A DNA stretch of 64,000 bases from a virus: positions 1-64,000 of the IMG/VR virus record IMGVR_UViG_3300025417_000018, one strand, 5' to 3'. A program made the translations under genes and the position numbers. This document shows positions 1-8,800 of the stretch, in pieces (the first letter of the stretch is position 1; every line of letters starts with the position of its first letter). The notes under the pieces were generated by a model. The model made no database searches and had not been told where the DNA came from. It saw only the letters and a list, made by a program, of their open reading frames with translations.

Positions 1-1024
1 GGCAATAGAAAGCTGCCGCATCAGTCTCTGATGAACCTTTGTAACCAACCAATACAGGTTGTGTATCTGGAGCATAGCTATTTACAAATACACGCATAGC
101 ACCATTCAATGTACCAACGAACTTAGTGTTAGTTGGAGCTTCGAATGTACCTTCTGTTGTACGAGCAAAAGCTGATGTTGTTGCTGACTGTAATACAGTC
201 AATGAAGCTGGAGATACAACTGCCCAGTTACCAGCACCACGACGTGTGCGTTGTGCAATCAAGTTAGCAACACGATTGATTAGAACAGCTAAGGCAGCGT
301 GTTCGTCACCAACGTAAGTAGCTGTACCTGATACAGTAGCTTGGTTGTATGTATACTCTGTTGTTGCTAATGTAGCTAATGACAATAGAATTTCTTGGTC
401 AATCTCAGCAGTAATCTCTTGTGCAAGAGCTGCCATGATTTCTGCTTCTACGTCAATACCATGTTGAGACTGAGCATCTTGTGCTGCCTCAAATGTCCAA
501 CGTGCTTGTAACTTACGTGATTTAGCTTCAACAGCTTGACGTAAGATTTGTACGCTGATTTGCTTACCACCGTTGCCTTCTAAGGCAGCTGTGTCGTTAG
601 CAGTATAGTAACTTGATGTGTCAGTACCATATGGAGTACGTGAATATGCTTGAGCAATCAAGAATGGACTTAACGCTTCTTGACCAGCTGTTACGCTAGT
701 TTGAGCGGCTGAGTTATCAGTCAAGTTGTTTGCATAACGTACACGTAATGTATGAATCTGACCTACTGGACCAGTCATTGGCTGAACGCCTACCAACTCA
801 TTAGCGATAACAGTTGGCATTACACGACGGATAACTGGAAGAATCACACGGTTTAATGTAGCGATATTACCAGATGTTGTTGTTCCTGCTGATGATTCAG
901 CTAACAACTGTTTTTTAGTGTTTTCTAAAATAACACTCATTGTTGAGCGGCGAGTGCCTTTTAAGCCTTCTAACAGAGCTTCCTTGGTCTCGTCCCAACG
1001 GCTTTCTAATAGAACTTTTGACAT
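1..1024 (-). CDS. 23: Major capsid protein gp23 (C-terminus cut by window edge)
   Basis: Main shell protein of the T4-like head. I translated it directly from the minus strand: it starts MSKVLLESRWDETKEAL and stays open through about 341 codons to the left edge, so the C-terminal part is missing. The stretch around residues 55-80 (NRVILPVIRRVMPTVIANE) followed by GVQPMTGPVGQ is the typical gp23 core. A gp21-type cleavage site (L-x-E) is visible at Leu41-Ala42-Glu43, followed by an SSAGTTTSGN linker, so the first 43 residues are probably removed during maturation (inferred from T4). The start is supported by AGGAGA at 1032-1037 on the minus strand. It follows gp22 by 29 bp. I see no TAAATA late-promoter core in that gap, unlike most other structural units here. 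Family assignment is confident. Confidence 0.95.
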   Translation of the reverse strand, partial: MSKVLLESRWDETKEALLEGLKGTRRSTMSVILENTKKQLLAESSAGTTTSGNIATLNRVILPVIRRVMPTVIANELVGVQPMTGPVGQIHTLRVRYANNLTDNSAAQTSVTAGQEALSPFLIAQAYSRTPYGTDTSSYYTANDTAALEGNGGKQISVQILRQAVEAKSRKLQARWTFEAAQDAQSQHGIDVEAEIMAALAQEITAEIDQEILLSLATLATTEYTYNQATVSGTATYVGDEHAALAVLINRVANLIAQRTRRGAGNWAVVSPASLTVLQSATTSAFARTTEGTFEAPTNTKFVGTLNGAMRVFVNSYAPDTQPVLVGYKGSSETDAAAFYC

Positions 1025-1053
1025 TTTATATTCTCCTAATCTATGTCTTTTTT

Positions 1054-2154
1054 TTAAAGCCCTGCCAGACGCTTGATATCGATAACGTTGTCACGTTGGT
1101 CCATATCAACTTCTTGTTTCTTGGCAGATTTATCACCAGTTACTTCTTTAATACTTTCGCTTAAAACAGACTTGGTAGTCTTGTTTACTGCGCCAGAATT
1201 TAGAACTGCTGGTAGATACTTATCGAAAGTGGCTTGCAATTTTGGTGTTTGCACACTTTCTAGTAAATCCTTCATTACCTTAGCCTTCTCATTGTTTAAT
1301 GGAGCAAGTAACTCACTCATCATTTTTTCACGTTGATTAGATTCTTTGATAATGCGGACTTCACGTTCCTTTGTTTCAACCAATTTTTTAGTTTGGTTAA
1401 GTGTTTCGATAGATTCAGCTAATTGCTGGTCTTTTAATTGTAATGCATTCAATAACTTGCGTGTTTCCGCTTTGTCATTTAAGTGTGTTACTGAGAACTC
1501 ACTTGCAAAACTTTCAAAGATACGACGGCCAAAGTTGTTTTCTTTTGCAACTTTGATGTCTTCCTTCAACTGGCTCAATTCGCCTTTAAGATGTGTAGTT
1601 ACAACCTTATTCAATCTTTCAGCACTTTCATTAACAAATTTTGCTTTTAGTGCTTCTAATTGTTTACGGCCTTCAGCAACTAACTTAACTTTGGCTTCGA
1701 CTACAGCTTTCTTATCTTGTGAGAATTCTTTGATTTCACGTGCTAAAGCATGAACAACGAATTGTTCTAACTTTTGCTGATTTTCCATTTGTAGTTTGCG
1801 CTCGCCACGTAATTCTTTGATTTCTTCAGCTAGTTTAGTAACCATAAAATCATTGAATTTTGTTGCGTGTTCACGTAATTGCTGTTTAGCTTTTACGCGG
1901 TCTTCGTTCATTGCTTGTCTTTCAGTTTGAAATTCGGAAATTTCTTCTGATAAACTTTCTGTAACCATTTTATCAAGGGCTTCTACCATCACGATTCTGT
2001 CGTGTTCATAACGTTGTGCGAATTCCTCACGTAGTTCTGCACGAACTTGTTCACGTGCCTCATTTAACTTAGATTCCCATGCTTCATTTAGAGCCTGGCC
2101 TACATCTTCGTTAATAAGTCCACTTTCAAGTAATGGCTTGATAGCATCAAACAT
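1054..2154 (-). CDS. 22: Prohead core scaffolding protein gp22
   Basis: Internal scaffold around which the gp23 shell assembles; in T4 it is then degraded by gp21. The 366-residue product is almost entirely charged heptad-like helix rich in Glu, Lys, Gln and Leu, as expected for a coiled-coil core protein, and begins MFDAIKPLLESGLI. It lies between gp21 and gp23, the T4 order. T4 gp22 is about 270 residues, so this is longer. A Lys/Asp-rich tail (around KSAKKQEVDMDQRDNVIDIK) ends the protein. The start is supported by an AAGGGGAA ribosome site overlapping the end of gp21. Assignment rests on position plus composition and N-terminal resemblance. Confidence 0.88.
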   Translation of the reverse strand: MFDAIKPLLESGLINEDVGQALNEAWESKLNEAREQVRAELREEFAQRYEHDRIVMVEALDKMVTESLSEEISEFQTERQAMNEDRVKAKQQLREHATKFNDFMVTKLAEEIKELRGERKLQMENQQKLEQFVVHALAREIKEFSQDKKAVVEAKVKLVAEGRKQLEALKAKFVNESAERLNKVVTTHLKGELSQLKEDIKVAKENNFGRRIFESFASEFSVTHLNDKAETRKLLNALQLKDQQLAESIETLNQTKKLVETKEREVRIIKESNQREKMMSELLAPLNNEKAKVMKDLLESVQTPKLQATFDKYLPAVLNSGAVNKTTKSVLSESIKEVTGDKSAKKQEVDMDQRDNVIDIKRLAGL

Positions 2155-2165
2155 GCTGTTTCCCC

Positions 2166-2801
2166 TTATTTAATTTTAAGATCCTTGATAAGGCGCATTA
2201 CTTCCTCTTTCAAGTATCTTTCTACTTTCTTGTTGCCTTGTGCGTCTTTTGCTATATCTAACAACTTATGACCATGCTTCATATTCATCATGCCTTCATA
2301 AATTGCTTTAGGATATGCATTTGGTGCGCTCGGTTGAGCAACAATATCCACCGTGACTATTTCAAAGTCACTCACTTTGCCGTCCATGTCGTTTACATTA
2401 CCTGATCCACGACTTGAAACGCCTAGTTTCACTCCACTCTCCAACATAGTAGCTACTAACTGCCCCATTGGAGTTGGTAAAATCTTTAATTTACCGAATC
2501 CATTAGCTCCGTCCATCCACATTTGAGTAATCATATGTGATACACGGTCTAAATTAATCTTTAAATCATCTGGATGATCCACTTCACCTAATACTGAATG
2601 TCCTTCAGCGATTTGTGAGTTTAGTGTTTGTACTGCGGCTTCGATTTCGGAAACAGGGTAAATACGCTCATTAGCGTTTTTTACCCCGCCCTGAATGAAA
2701 ATACCTTTCATGTAAAGGTTTTTCTTATCGCCTTCACTTATACTTTCGACTACCATACTGGCACGGTCAAAAGATAAGTGTTCTTTGAGATACAAAGCCA
2801 T
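2166..2801 (-). CDS. 21: Prohead core protease gp21
   Basis: Serine protease of the T4 prohead (MEROPS S80 type) that digests the core and trims gp23 after L/I-x-E. The 211-residue product carries the two diagnostic catalytic segments: GEVDHPDD, with the likely catalytic His76, and GVSSRGSG near residues 127-134, with the nucleophilic Ser (Ser129 or Ser130). The NERIYP segment near residues 44-49 is also typical of prohead proteases. Length agrees with T4 gp21 (about 212). It is followed after 11 bp by gp22 and preceded by the acidic core protein. A ribosome site AAGGAT lies just upstream. Likely substrate sites are in gp22, the gp67-like protein and gp23 residue 43. Confidence 0.93.
   Translation of the reverse strand: MALYLKEHLSFDRASMVVESISEGDKKNLYMKGIFIQGGVKNANERIYPVSEIEAAVQTLNSQIAEGHSVLGEVDHPDDLKINLDRVSHMITQMWMDGANGFGKLKILPTPMGQLVATMLESGVKLGVSSRGSGNVNDMDGKVSDFEIVTVDIVAQPSAPNAYPKAIYEGMMNMKHGHKLLDIAKDAQGNKKVERYLKEEVMRLIKDLKIK
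2167..2172 (-). promoter_or_regulatory. Possible late promoter core TTAAATAA before gp22
   Basis: Overlaps the gp21 stop codon. TAAATA is followed by AGGGGAA, which also serves as the gp22 ribosome site. It is the weakest of the set and could be chance in AT-rich DNA. Confidence 0.25.
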
Positions 2802-2815
2802 TGCTCTCAGATCCT

Positions 2816-3661
2816 TTATACTCTACGCTTAGTAGAAGTTTTACGTGACTCAGCTACTGGACTCTTAGTTCCTGTTGCGCCGTCTTTAGTCACTGGTTTT
2901 GGTGTGCTTTCTAAGTCTGCATTGTTTTGTGCAGGAGCATTTTTCCACTTAGTTGCATCTTTAACTTGTGTTTCGCCCTTTGAATAAATGTTACTTGGTT
3001 TCTTAGGACTTGTTGGGTTAGCTTCTGCGCTACCACTGAACTTAACTGGCTTACTATCCATTCCAGCTTGACCTGAATTAGATGTTACAGTAGATTTAGT
3101 TTGTACACCGTTATCACCATGAGTTACAGGAACTTTCTTTAATGCAATGGCTTCCATCATTGGGTCTTCGTCCATTTCCATTTCGTCTAAGTCATCATGT
3201 TCTTGTTCCATGTCGTGAGTTAAGTCTTCACCTTCTTCTTCAGCTTGGTCATCAAACTCAGCATCAGATTCTTCACCATCACGGTCAGCCATAATTTCTT
3301 CAAATTCAGCCATCAACTCATCTAACTTGTCTTCTAAGTCAGTTACACGGTCTTCTAATTCTTCTTCTTCGTGGTCATCATCTTCACCGTCAATGTCAAT
3401 GATTTCATCATCGCCATCATCGTCAAAGTCGATTTCTTCGTCTTCAGCTTCAACCATACCTTCGTGTTCTGCTGAGATTTCGTCCATCATTTGGCCTACT
3501 TGACCACCCATGCCGTCTTCTTCCATGTTTTCTTCGTCCATGATTGTCTCATAAATCTCGCGGGATTTTTCAACAACGATGTCGTGGAATAACGCACGTG
3601 CTTGTTCTTCGTTCTCATTGATAATCAAATCAATAAGTTGTTCAAATTTTTTGTTGTCCAT
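2816..3661 (-). CDS. Acidic prohead core protein (gp67-like)
   Basis: Probable minor component of the prohead core. The N-terminal 40 residues (LIDLIINENEEQARALFHDI, then VVEKSREIYETIMDEEN) resemble the short helix-forming start of T4 gp67. Residues about 45-170 form an extreme Asp/Glu block, and residues 175-281 are a Lys/Ser/Thr/Pro-rich tail ending in a basic segment (STKRRV). At 281 residues it is far longer than T4 gp67 (about 80). It lies between gp20 and gp21, where T4 has genes 67 and 68. Ribosome site AGGAGA at 3670-3675 and a TAAATA core at 3694-3699 (minus strand) suggest its own late promoter. The alternative is an unrelated acidic core protein. Confidence 0.6.
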   Translation of the reverse strand: MDNKKFEQLIDLIINENEEQARALFHDIVVEKSREIYETIMDEENMEEDGMGGQVGQMMDEISAEHEGMVEAEDEEIDFDDDGDDEIIDIDGEDDDHEEEELEDRVTDLEDKLDELMAEFEEIMADRDGEESDAEFDDQAEEEGEDLTHDMEQEHDDLDEMEMDEDPMMEAIALKKVPVTHGDNGVQTKSTVTSNSGQAGMDSKPVKFSGSAEANPTSPKKPSNIYSKGETQVKDATKWKNAPAQNNADLESTPKPVTKDGATGTKSPVAESRKTSTKRRV

Positions 3662-3693
3662 TTATATTCTCCTAAGTAATGGCTTTGTAGAAT

Positions 3694-3699
3694 TATTTA
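3694..3699 (-). promoter_or_regulatory. Late promoter core CTAAATAA for the acidic core protein
   Basis: CACTAAATAATTC on the minus strand, 32 bases before the start codon, followed by an AGGAGA ribosome site. Spacing is normal for a leader. Confidence 0.45.
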
Positions 3700-3765
3700 G
3701 TGCGTAGTTATACAAACTACTCAATAAGCACGTATTTTTTACGTTTTTAGGAGAGATAATGGTTT

Positions 3766-4005
3766 TTAGAGAGTGGGTTGAGCGGCTCCGGCTGCGGCCG
3801 CACTTGCCGCGCCATATTGTTCTTGTACTTTTTTCATGTGCATTTGTTTTTCGTAATTACGAACATCCATCATTTTTCGTAATTTTCTGATTTGACGTAA
3901 TGTTAATTTTGTTTTACGGCTTTCTTTCCATTCAGGTCTACTGTTGTCACTTGCAACATCTTGATAGCCTTCTATGGCTTTGTCGAACATTTCCATTAAT
4001 TTCAT
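3766..4005 (-). CDS. Small basic prohead core protein (gp68-like)
   Basis: A 79-residue basic helix-rich protein with the compact motif LTLRQIRKLRKMMDVRNYE (residues about 34-52) and a C-terminal Ala-rich tail. It lies directly after gp20. The LxLRQxRKLRKM segment and the position agree with the small prohead core proteins of T4-like phages, most like gp68, but this is from memory of the family and not from an alignment. There is no clear ribosome site. A TAAATA core sits only six bases before the start codon, immediately after the gp20 stop. A second in-frame ATG at codon 4 could be the real start if the transcript begins at or after the first. Confidence 0.5.
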   Translation of the reverse strand: MKLMEMFDKAIEGYQDVASDNSRPEWKESRKTKLTLRQIRKLRKMMDVRNYEKQMHMKKVQEQYGAASAAAAGAAQPTL

Positions 4006-4011
4006 AGATAG

Positions 4012-4017
4012 TATTTA
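4012..4017 (-). promoter_or_regulatory. Late promoter core GATAAATACTAT before the gp68-like gene
   Basis: Begins three bases after the gp20 stop and ends six bases before the next ATG. The extension CTAT is as in T4 late promoters. Confidence 0.45.
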
Positions 4018-4019
4018 TC

Positions 4020-5816
4020 TTAAACTGGTGTTCCTGTTGGAGCAGGTGTTCCCGCTGGTTGATTGCCTGCTTGTCCTCCTACAACTGGACCTGCAACATC
4101 AAGTCCACCTGTCTCATCACCCTCTGGTGGAGGATTTTCAAGTTGGTCTGCTGTTTCTAAATCGCTATCAATACTTCCTGCATTGATACCAATATTACGT
4201 AAGTCTTCACCCTGTGGTTCTTCCGTAACATTTTTACCGTTTTCTTCACGCCATAATGTTTCGTTTTTGTTGATTTCGTCTTCAGTTAAACCTAAGAAAC
4301 GTTCCATTGCAAAACGTTTACTGATGTAAGGAAACGCTTCCATCGTACTAAATGTATTAACACGTGCAGTATCTAACTCACTTTGACGATAACTTGCAAA
4401 GTTTTGCGGTGGATTAAATTCCATTGTAAACAATCCACTATCAATATTAAAACCTCTCCAACGCAAGAATAGTTTGAATTCTTCATCCAACTTATCACTC
4501 ATGTATTTTTGTAGACGTTCACAATATTGATTGAAACGAAACTCTTGAATCATAGCTGTACCAACACGGCCATCATTTAATGGAGTAGTATTGTCATCAG
4601 GGCCTGTAGGTAAATAACTACTTGGTACACGTAGTCCACGTGCCAATCTATTATTAAAATACTTCAAGTCATCAATTTCACCAAGATTTTGTCCACCTGG
4701 TAATACTTCAACGCTACTACCACGACCATCAGCAGTTACTGGGAAAAAGTAATCTTCGTTCATACTTAATGGATTGTATGTAGCATCTACTACAGATTGT
4801 CCACCATTGATTGAAGGGATACGTCTTTGGTGAATTTCATTTTTAATACGTTCAACAAAAGCCATAGCTAAGTGACTTGGCATATTACCAACGTCAATCT
4901 TAAACATTCTACGTTCTGGAGCACGTTGTACACGATAGATAAGAACAGCATCTTCTAACAGTTCTTTTTGTTTGTATACTTTAAAAATATTCTCTAATAT
5001 TGATTGACCAAACGGCCAAAATCTGTCTAAACCTTCAGTTAAACTCAAGTGAACAATGTGTTTACTATCAATAGCACTTTCGCTTTGACCTAAAGTAAAT
5101 CTTGAACCTGTTGTATTGTATGGCATACTTGGAACAGTATAACCATTTGTATTAGAACCACCACCTGTACCACCTAAACCAGTTGCAGGATTAGCGGCAA
5201 AGTCTGTGTTTGTTTTTTGTGCTACTGTTAAATTTTGTAAATTAATGTTAATATCTTTGATAACATACTGTTCTGGTAATTTACCTTCACTTTCGTTAAC
5301 AATAACTTTAACAACTTTAGTCATGTCTACCCAAAATAACTTAAACGTTTCTGGGTCACGCACAAATACTTGGTCTCCGTATTTTACAACATTACGGAAA
5401 ATTTTAAATGCTCTTTTATCAAAATCATTTAATTTACACCATTGCTGTAACTGTGTTTTTAACAATTCTACTTCATGTGGAGTAGGGTCATCTTTGTATT
5501 TTAAGTTAAATGGAGTGTTGTTATGTTCATTTTTTTGCGTACTGAACTCAGCTAAAATATCTAAACAAGCATTAATTTCAGCATCAACATCCATCATTTC
5601 ATATTGATTATAACGTTCGATACGGTTTGGGTGTCCTGTATAGACTTCAGGAAGTCTAGACATATAGTTTTTATAACCCATTTCTTGATTATTCCAACCA
5701 CCTGTTTCAGAACCATTTTGACCTGGACTGCCGTTCCAAGCTCCAGTGGTACTATTAGCACCGCTGATTGGACTAGATATACCTGTTTTGTTGGTAAAAC
5801 GCTTTTTATATGACAT
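4020..5816 (-). CDS. 20: Portal vertex protein gp20
   Basis: Dodecameric portal through which DNA enters and leaves the head. The 598-residue product has the T4 gp20 pattern: NRIERYNQYEMMDVDAEINA near residues 62-81, FNLKYKD, FKIFRNVVKYGDQVFV, ERRMFKIDVGNMP, and a QEFRFNQYCERLQKYM region close to residue 430. The first 50 residues are Gly/Ser/Asn-rich and the last 60 are Pro/Gly/Glu-rich, both extra to the core; T4 gp20 is about 524. It starts 14 bp after the tape-measure gene stop. No Shine-Dalgarno is visible, and TAAATA lies four bases before the ATG. Confidence 0.94.
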   Translation of the reverse strand: MSYKKRFTNKTGISSPISGANSTTGAWNGSPGQNGSETGGWNNQEMGYKNYMSRLPEVYTGHPNRIERYNQYEMMDVDAEINACLDILAEFSTQKNEHNNTPFNLKYKDDPTPHEVELLKTQLQQWCKLNDFDKRAFKIFRNVVKYGDQVFVRDPETFKLFWVDMTKVVKVIVNESEGKLPEQYVIKDININLQNLTVAQKTNTDFAANPATGLGGTGGGSNTNGYTVPSMPYNTTGSRFTLGQSESAIDSKHIVHLSLTEGLDRFWPFGQSILENIFKVYKQKELLEDAVLIYRVQRAPERRMFKIDVGNMPSHLAMAFVERIKNEIHQRRIPSINGGQSVVDATYNPLSMNEDYFFPVTADGRGSSVEVLPGGQNLGEIDDLKYFNNRLARGLRVPSSYLPTGPDDNTTPLNDGRVGTAMIQEFRFNQYCERLQKYMSDKLDEEFKLFLRWRGFNIDSGLFTMEFNPPQNFASYRQSELDTARVNTFSTMEAFPYISKRFAMERFLGLTEDEINKNETLWREENGKNVTEEPQGEDLRNIGINAGSIDSDLETADQLENPPPEGDETGGLDVAGPVVGGQAGNQPAGTPAPTGTPV

Positions 5817-5820
5817 AATG

Positions 5821-5826
5821 TATTTA
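5821..5826 (-). promoter_or_regulatory. Late promoter core AATAAATAC four bases before gp20
   Basis: The minus strand reads AACAATAAATACATT then the gp20 ATG. No Shine-Dalgarno intervenes. If it is a T4-type promoter, the start point would fall in or at the start codon. Confidence 0.45.
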
Positions 5827-5829
5827 TTG

Positions 5830-8800
5830 TTAAGCCCTTGCAGTCTTTAATAATTTAGACTGGGTATCATTTCCTCTGTGTACAGCCTCAATTAACATAT
5901 CTAGCTTAGTGTTCATTGTTGTGTTAAGATTATCAATTGATGCTAATATTGGATCAGGTTGTGCAGCCGGTGGCGTTGTATTCGATGTGGTTGGTGCATT
6001 ACTAGCAACAATTTTACTAGATGATGTTGCAGTATTATCTTTTGCTAATGCTTGACCTGCATTAGGTGCACTTGGTATAGTTTGTGCGTTTGCACTTGCT
6101 AGTATTGTTCCGGCATTATTAGATCCTGAACCAAGATTAGCGGCAAATTGTGTGGCAAAACCTGATCTTTTTGCAGTCTCAGCAGTTCCACCTGCGTATC
6201 CAACTGCTTTACCTACAGAATTAATATCCGCTAAATTGGTTCCTTTTTTCTGTGCTTCCTTAAAATATGCTACAACTAACTTTTTTGCAACTTCAGGATC
6301 ATTGGCTAAGTCTGGATTTTTTACTAAATCTACACCTATCAATTTACCAAACTTAGCGTAATTATCTTTACCTGTTAATTGAATTAATCCACGACCGCGA
6401 TATTTATATCCCTCATCAGCGGCATTTCCCATTCTACCGCCATAAACCAAATTACCAATTGCTTCAGGACCACCAGCTACTATACGTTTGGCATCGTCTA
6501 TTGATTTTACTTTATTAGGGAATACTTTTAATAGTTGTTCGGGGCTATAATTTAGATTTTCTGATTTTGGTTTAAAGTCACCTGACTCACCTTTTATTTG
6601 AGCAAGAATATTAGATTGCGATTTTGTATCAGTAATACCATTTGCACTTAATGCTTTTACTATGTCATTAGGTGTAGTGCCGGCACCGCCACTACCCATA
6701 GTGATAGGAGCACTAGGTGTAGTCGGCGCTGTTGGTGTAGTCGGCGCTGTTCCACCAGACGGGGCACTTCCTCTACCACCAACTGCACCTAATCTAGCAT
6801 AGATGTCCTGCATTCTTTTTTGTTTTTCTTCTTCAGTGCCACCCTGATACTGAATAGTTTGAATATTGCTTAAATCGTCTAATGCTTGAGTTAAATTGAT
6901 TAACGCTATTGTATTTTCTGTTAACCCTTTTGTTTCTTTGTCAGTATCTAATGTGTTTTGTTTTTCAGATTGTAGTGCTTTTTTATCTGATTCTTCTTGT
7001 TTTTTAATATCTTCGTCTGATAAACCAGCACTTGCTCTATCTGCTCCAGGACTATCATCTTTTAATTTGTCGCCGGCTATTTTACCTGCTTTCTCACCAA
7101 TTATTTCACCACCCTTACTACCCAACCATCCACCAACTGCGGCTCCTAATAATCCACCAATAACAGTACCTACTACTGGTACAACTGATCCAATTGCGGC
7201 GCCTGCGGCTGCTCCAGCCCATGCACCACCTGCACCACCGGCTGCACTACCGGCGGCACTACCAATTGCTTGGCTTTTTTGCATTGTTGCTTCATTTTTA
7301 GATATTAACCCAGCATCACGCTGTTTGTTAACATCACTTACTTTATCATATCCTTCTTTGGCAGCAAGTCCTACTGATAATGCGGTGCCTAACGGCCCTG
7401 CTAGTTTACCTACTTTTCCAAGAACGCCTGCCATTTTGCCTAAAGTACCAACTTCTTTAGCAACTGCTCCTTCGGCTGCTCCTGCGGCTCCTTTACCTAA
7501 TGCGGCAGCCTCTCCCTCAACAGCGCCTGCGGCTCCTTTACCTAATGCGGCAGCCTCTCCCTCAACAGCGCCTGCGGCTCCTTTACCTTTACCCAATAAT
7601 TTACCCAATCCACCTTTGCCACCTTTAAGCAATGATGCTCCGGCCATTACACCCAGCGCCAATGCGGCCGCGGCCGCGGCAGCTGCCAAAGCAGTTGCGG
7701 CTATTGTTGTTGCATTAAATCCATTCAATAAAGGATTGGTTGATTGTACTAGTTTATCTACTGCTACTTGTGCAGATATTTCTGTTTCTGTTAAGTTGTT
7801 TCTTGCTATTTGAGCAGGATCTGTGGCTGCGGCACCACCTGCAGTTGATTTTCCTTCTGCGGCACCACCTGTTTTATTCCTTGCATCAGCTAGTGCTTGT
7901 TCTTCGTTGCGATTTTGTTTGTTACCAGTACGTTGTATAAACTCTTGGTCTAGACCTAATTGCGCTCCTAACTTTTCAGCATCATTTGTTTTTCCAATAG
8001 CAGTACCAAGTCTGTCAATTTGTTTATCGCCTGCTTGTTTTAGTTCTTCAGCAAACTTTGCACCACCAGCTTCACCGCCTTTTTGACCTTGTTGAATCTG
8101 ACCTACAGTGATACCTAATTGTGCAAGACCTGATGTTTTTTCATCAAACTGACCGGTACGACCGACCCTAGCTACCTCTAGACCTTTTTTCTTACCGTAC
8201 TCTGCTGTAATGACTTTGTTAAAGTCAATACGTTTCTTTTCTTGTTCTTCTAAATCTTTTGCTTCTTTGTCTCTACCTTCAGCTTTTAATCTATTAATTT
8301 TATTTTGCTGTTGGCGTTCAAACAATACTTCTTCGTATTCTAACTGAACGGCATTTTGTTCTTCTTGTAGTTTGTCTGCACTTTTACCTGTTAAAACACT
8401 TAATCTAGTTAATTGTTCTGCGTATTCTAATGATTCTCTTTTTAATCTTTTTTGATCCGATAAACTATCGGAATATGATTTACCAGACAACTCTTGTAAT
8501 TTTACATAGTCTGCCTGACGATCCATCAATTCTTCTTGACTTACACCTAATCTTTGAAATGCCTGACGTTGTTCTGCGGTAACAGCAACCATGGCACCAA
8601 ATGCTTTTGTGCCATCACCTACAGTAGAACCTAATATTGATAAACCGCTATTTGCACGCCCAGCGGCTTTGGTCATTACTTCAAGATTTTTTGATGTTAA
8701 GCCAGCATTGTGGCCCATATCCAATACTTGATTTGCCGTTAGTGAACCGGCAGCACCTAATTTAGATAAATTATCGGTGGCTTTTAATGTAGCATCTGCT

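Noticed and set aside
3730-3756. Terminator ACGTA-TTTTT-TACGT near 3730-3756
   Set aside because: The T-run is on the plus strand, where no gene ends; it is not useful for the minus-strand units.
6896-7813. Long plus-strand frame of 305 codons opposite the tape-measure gene
   Set aside because: Pro/Ala/Ser-rich shadow of the Ala/Gly-rich minus-strand frame; no ribosome site and no family resemblance.
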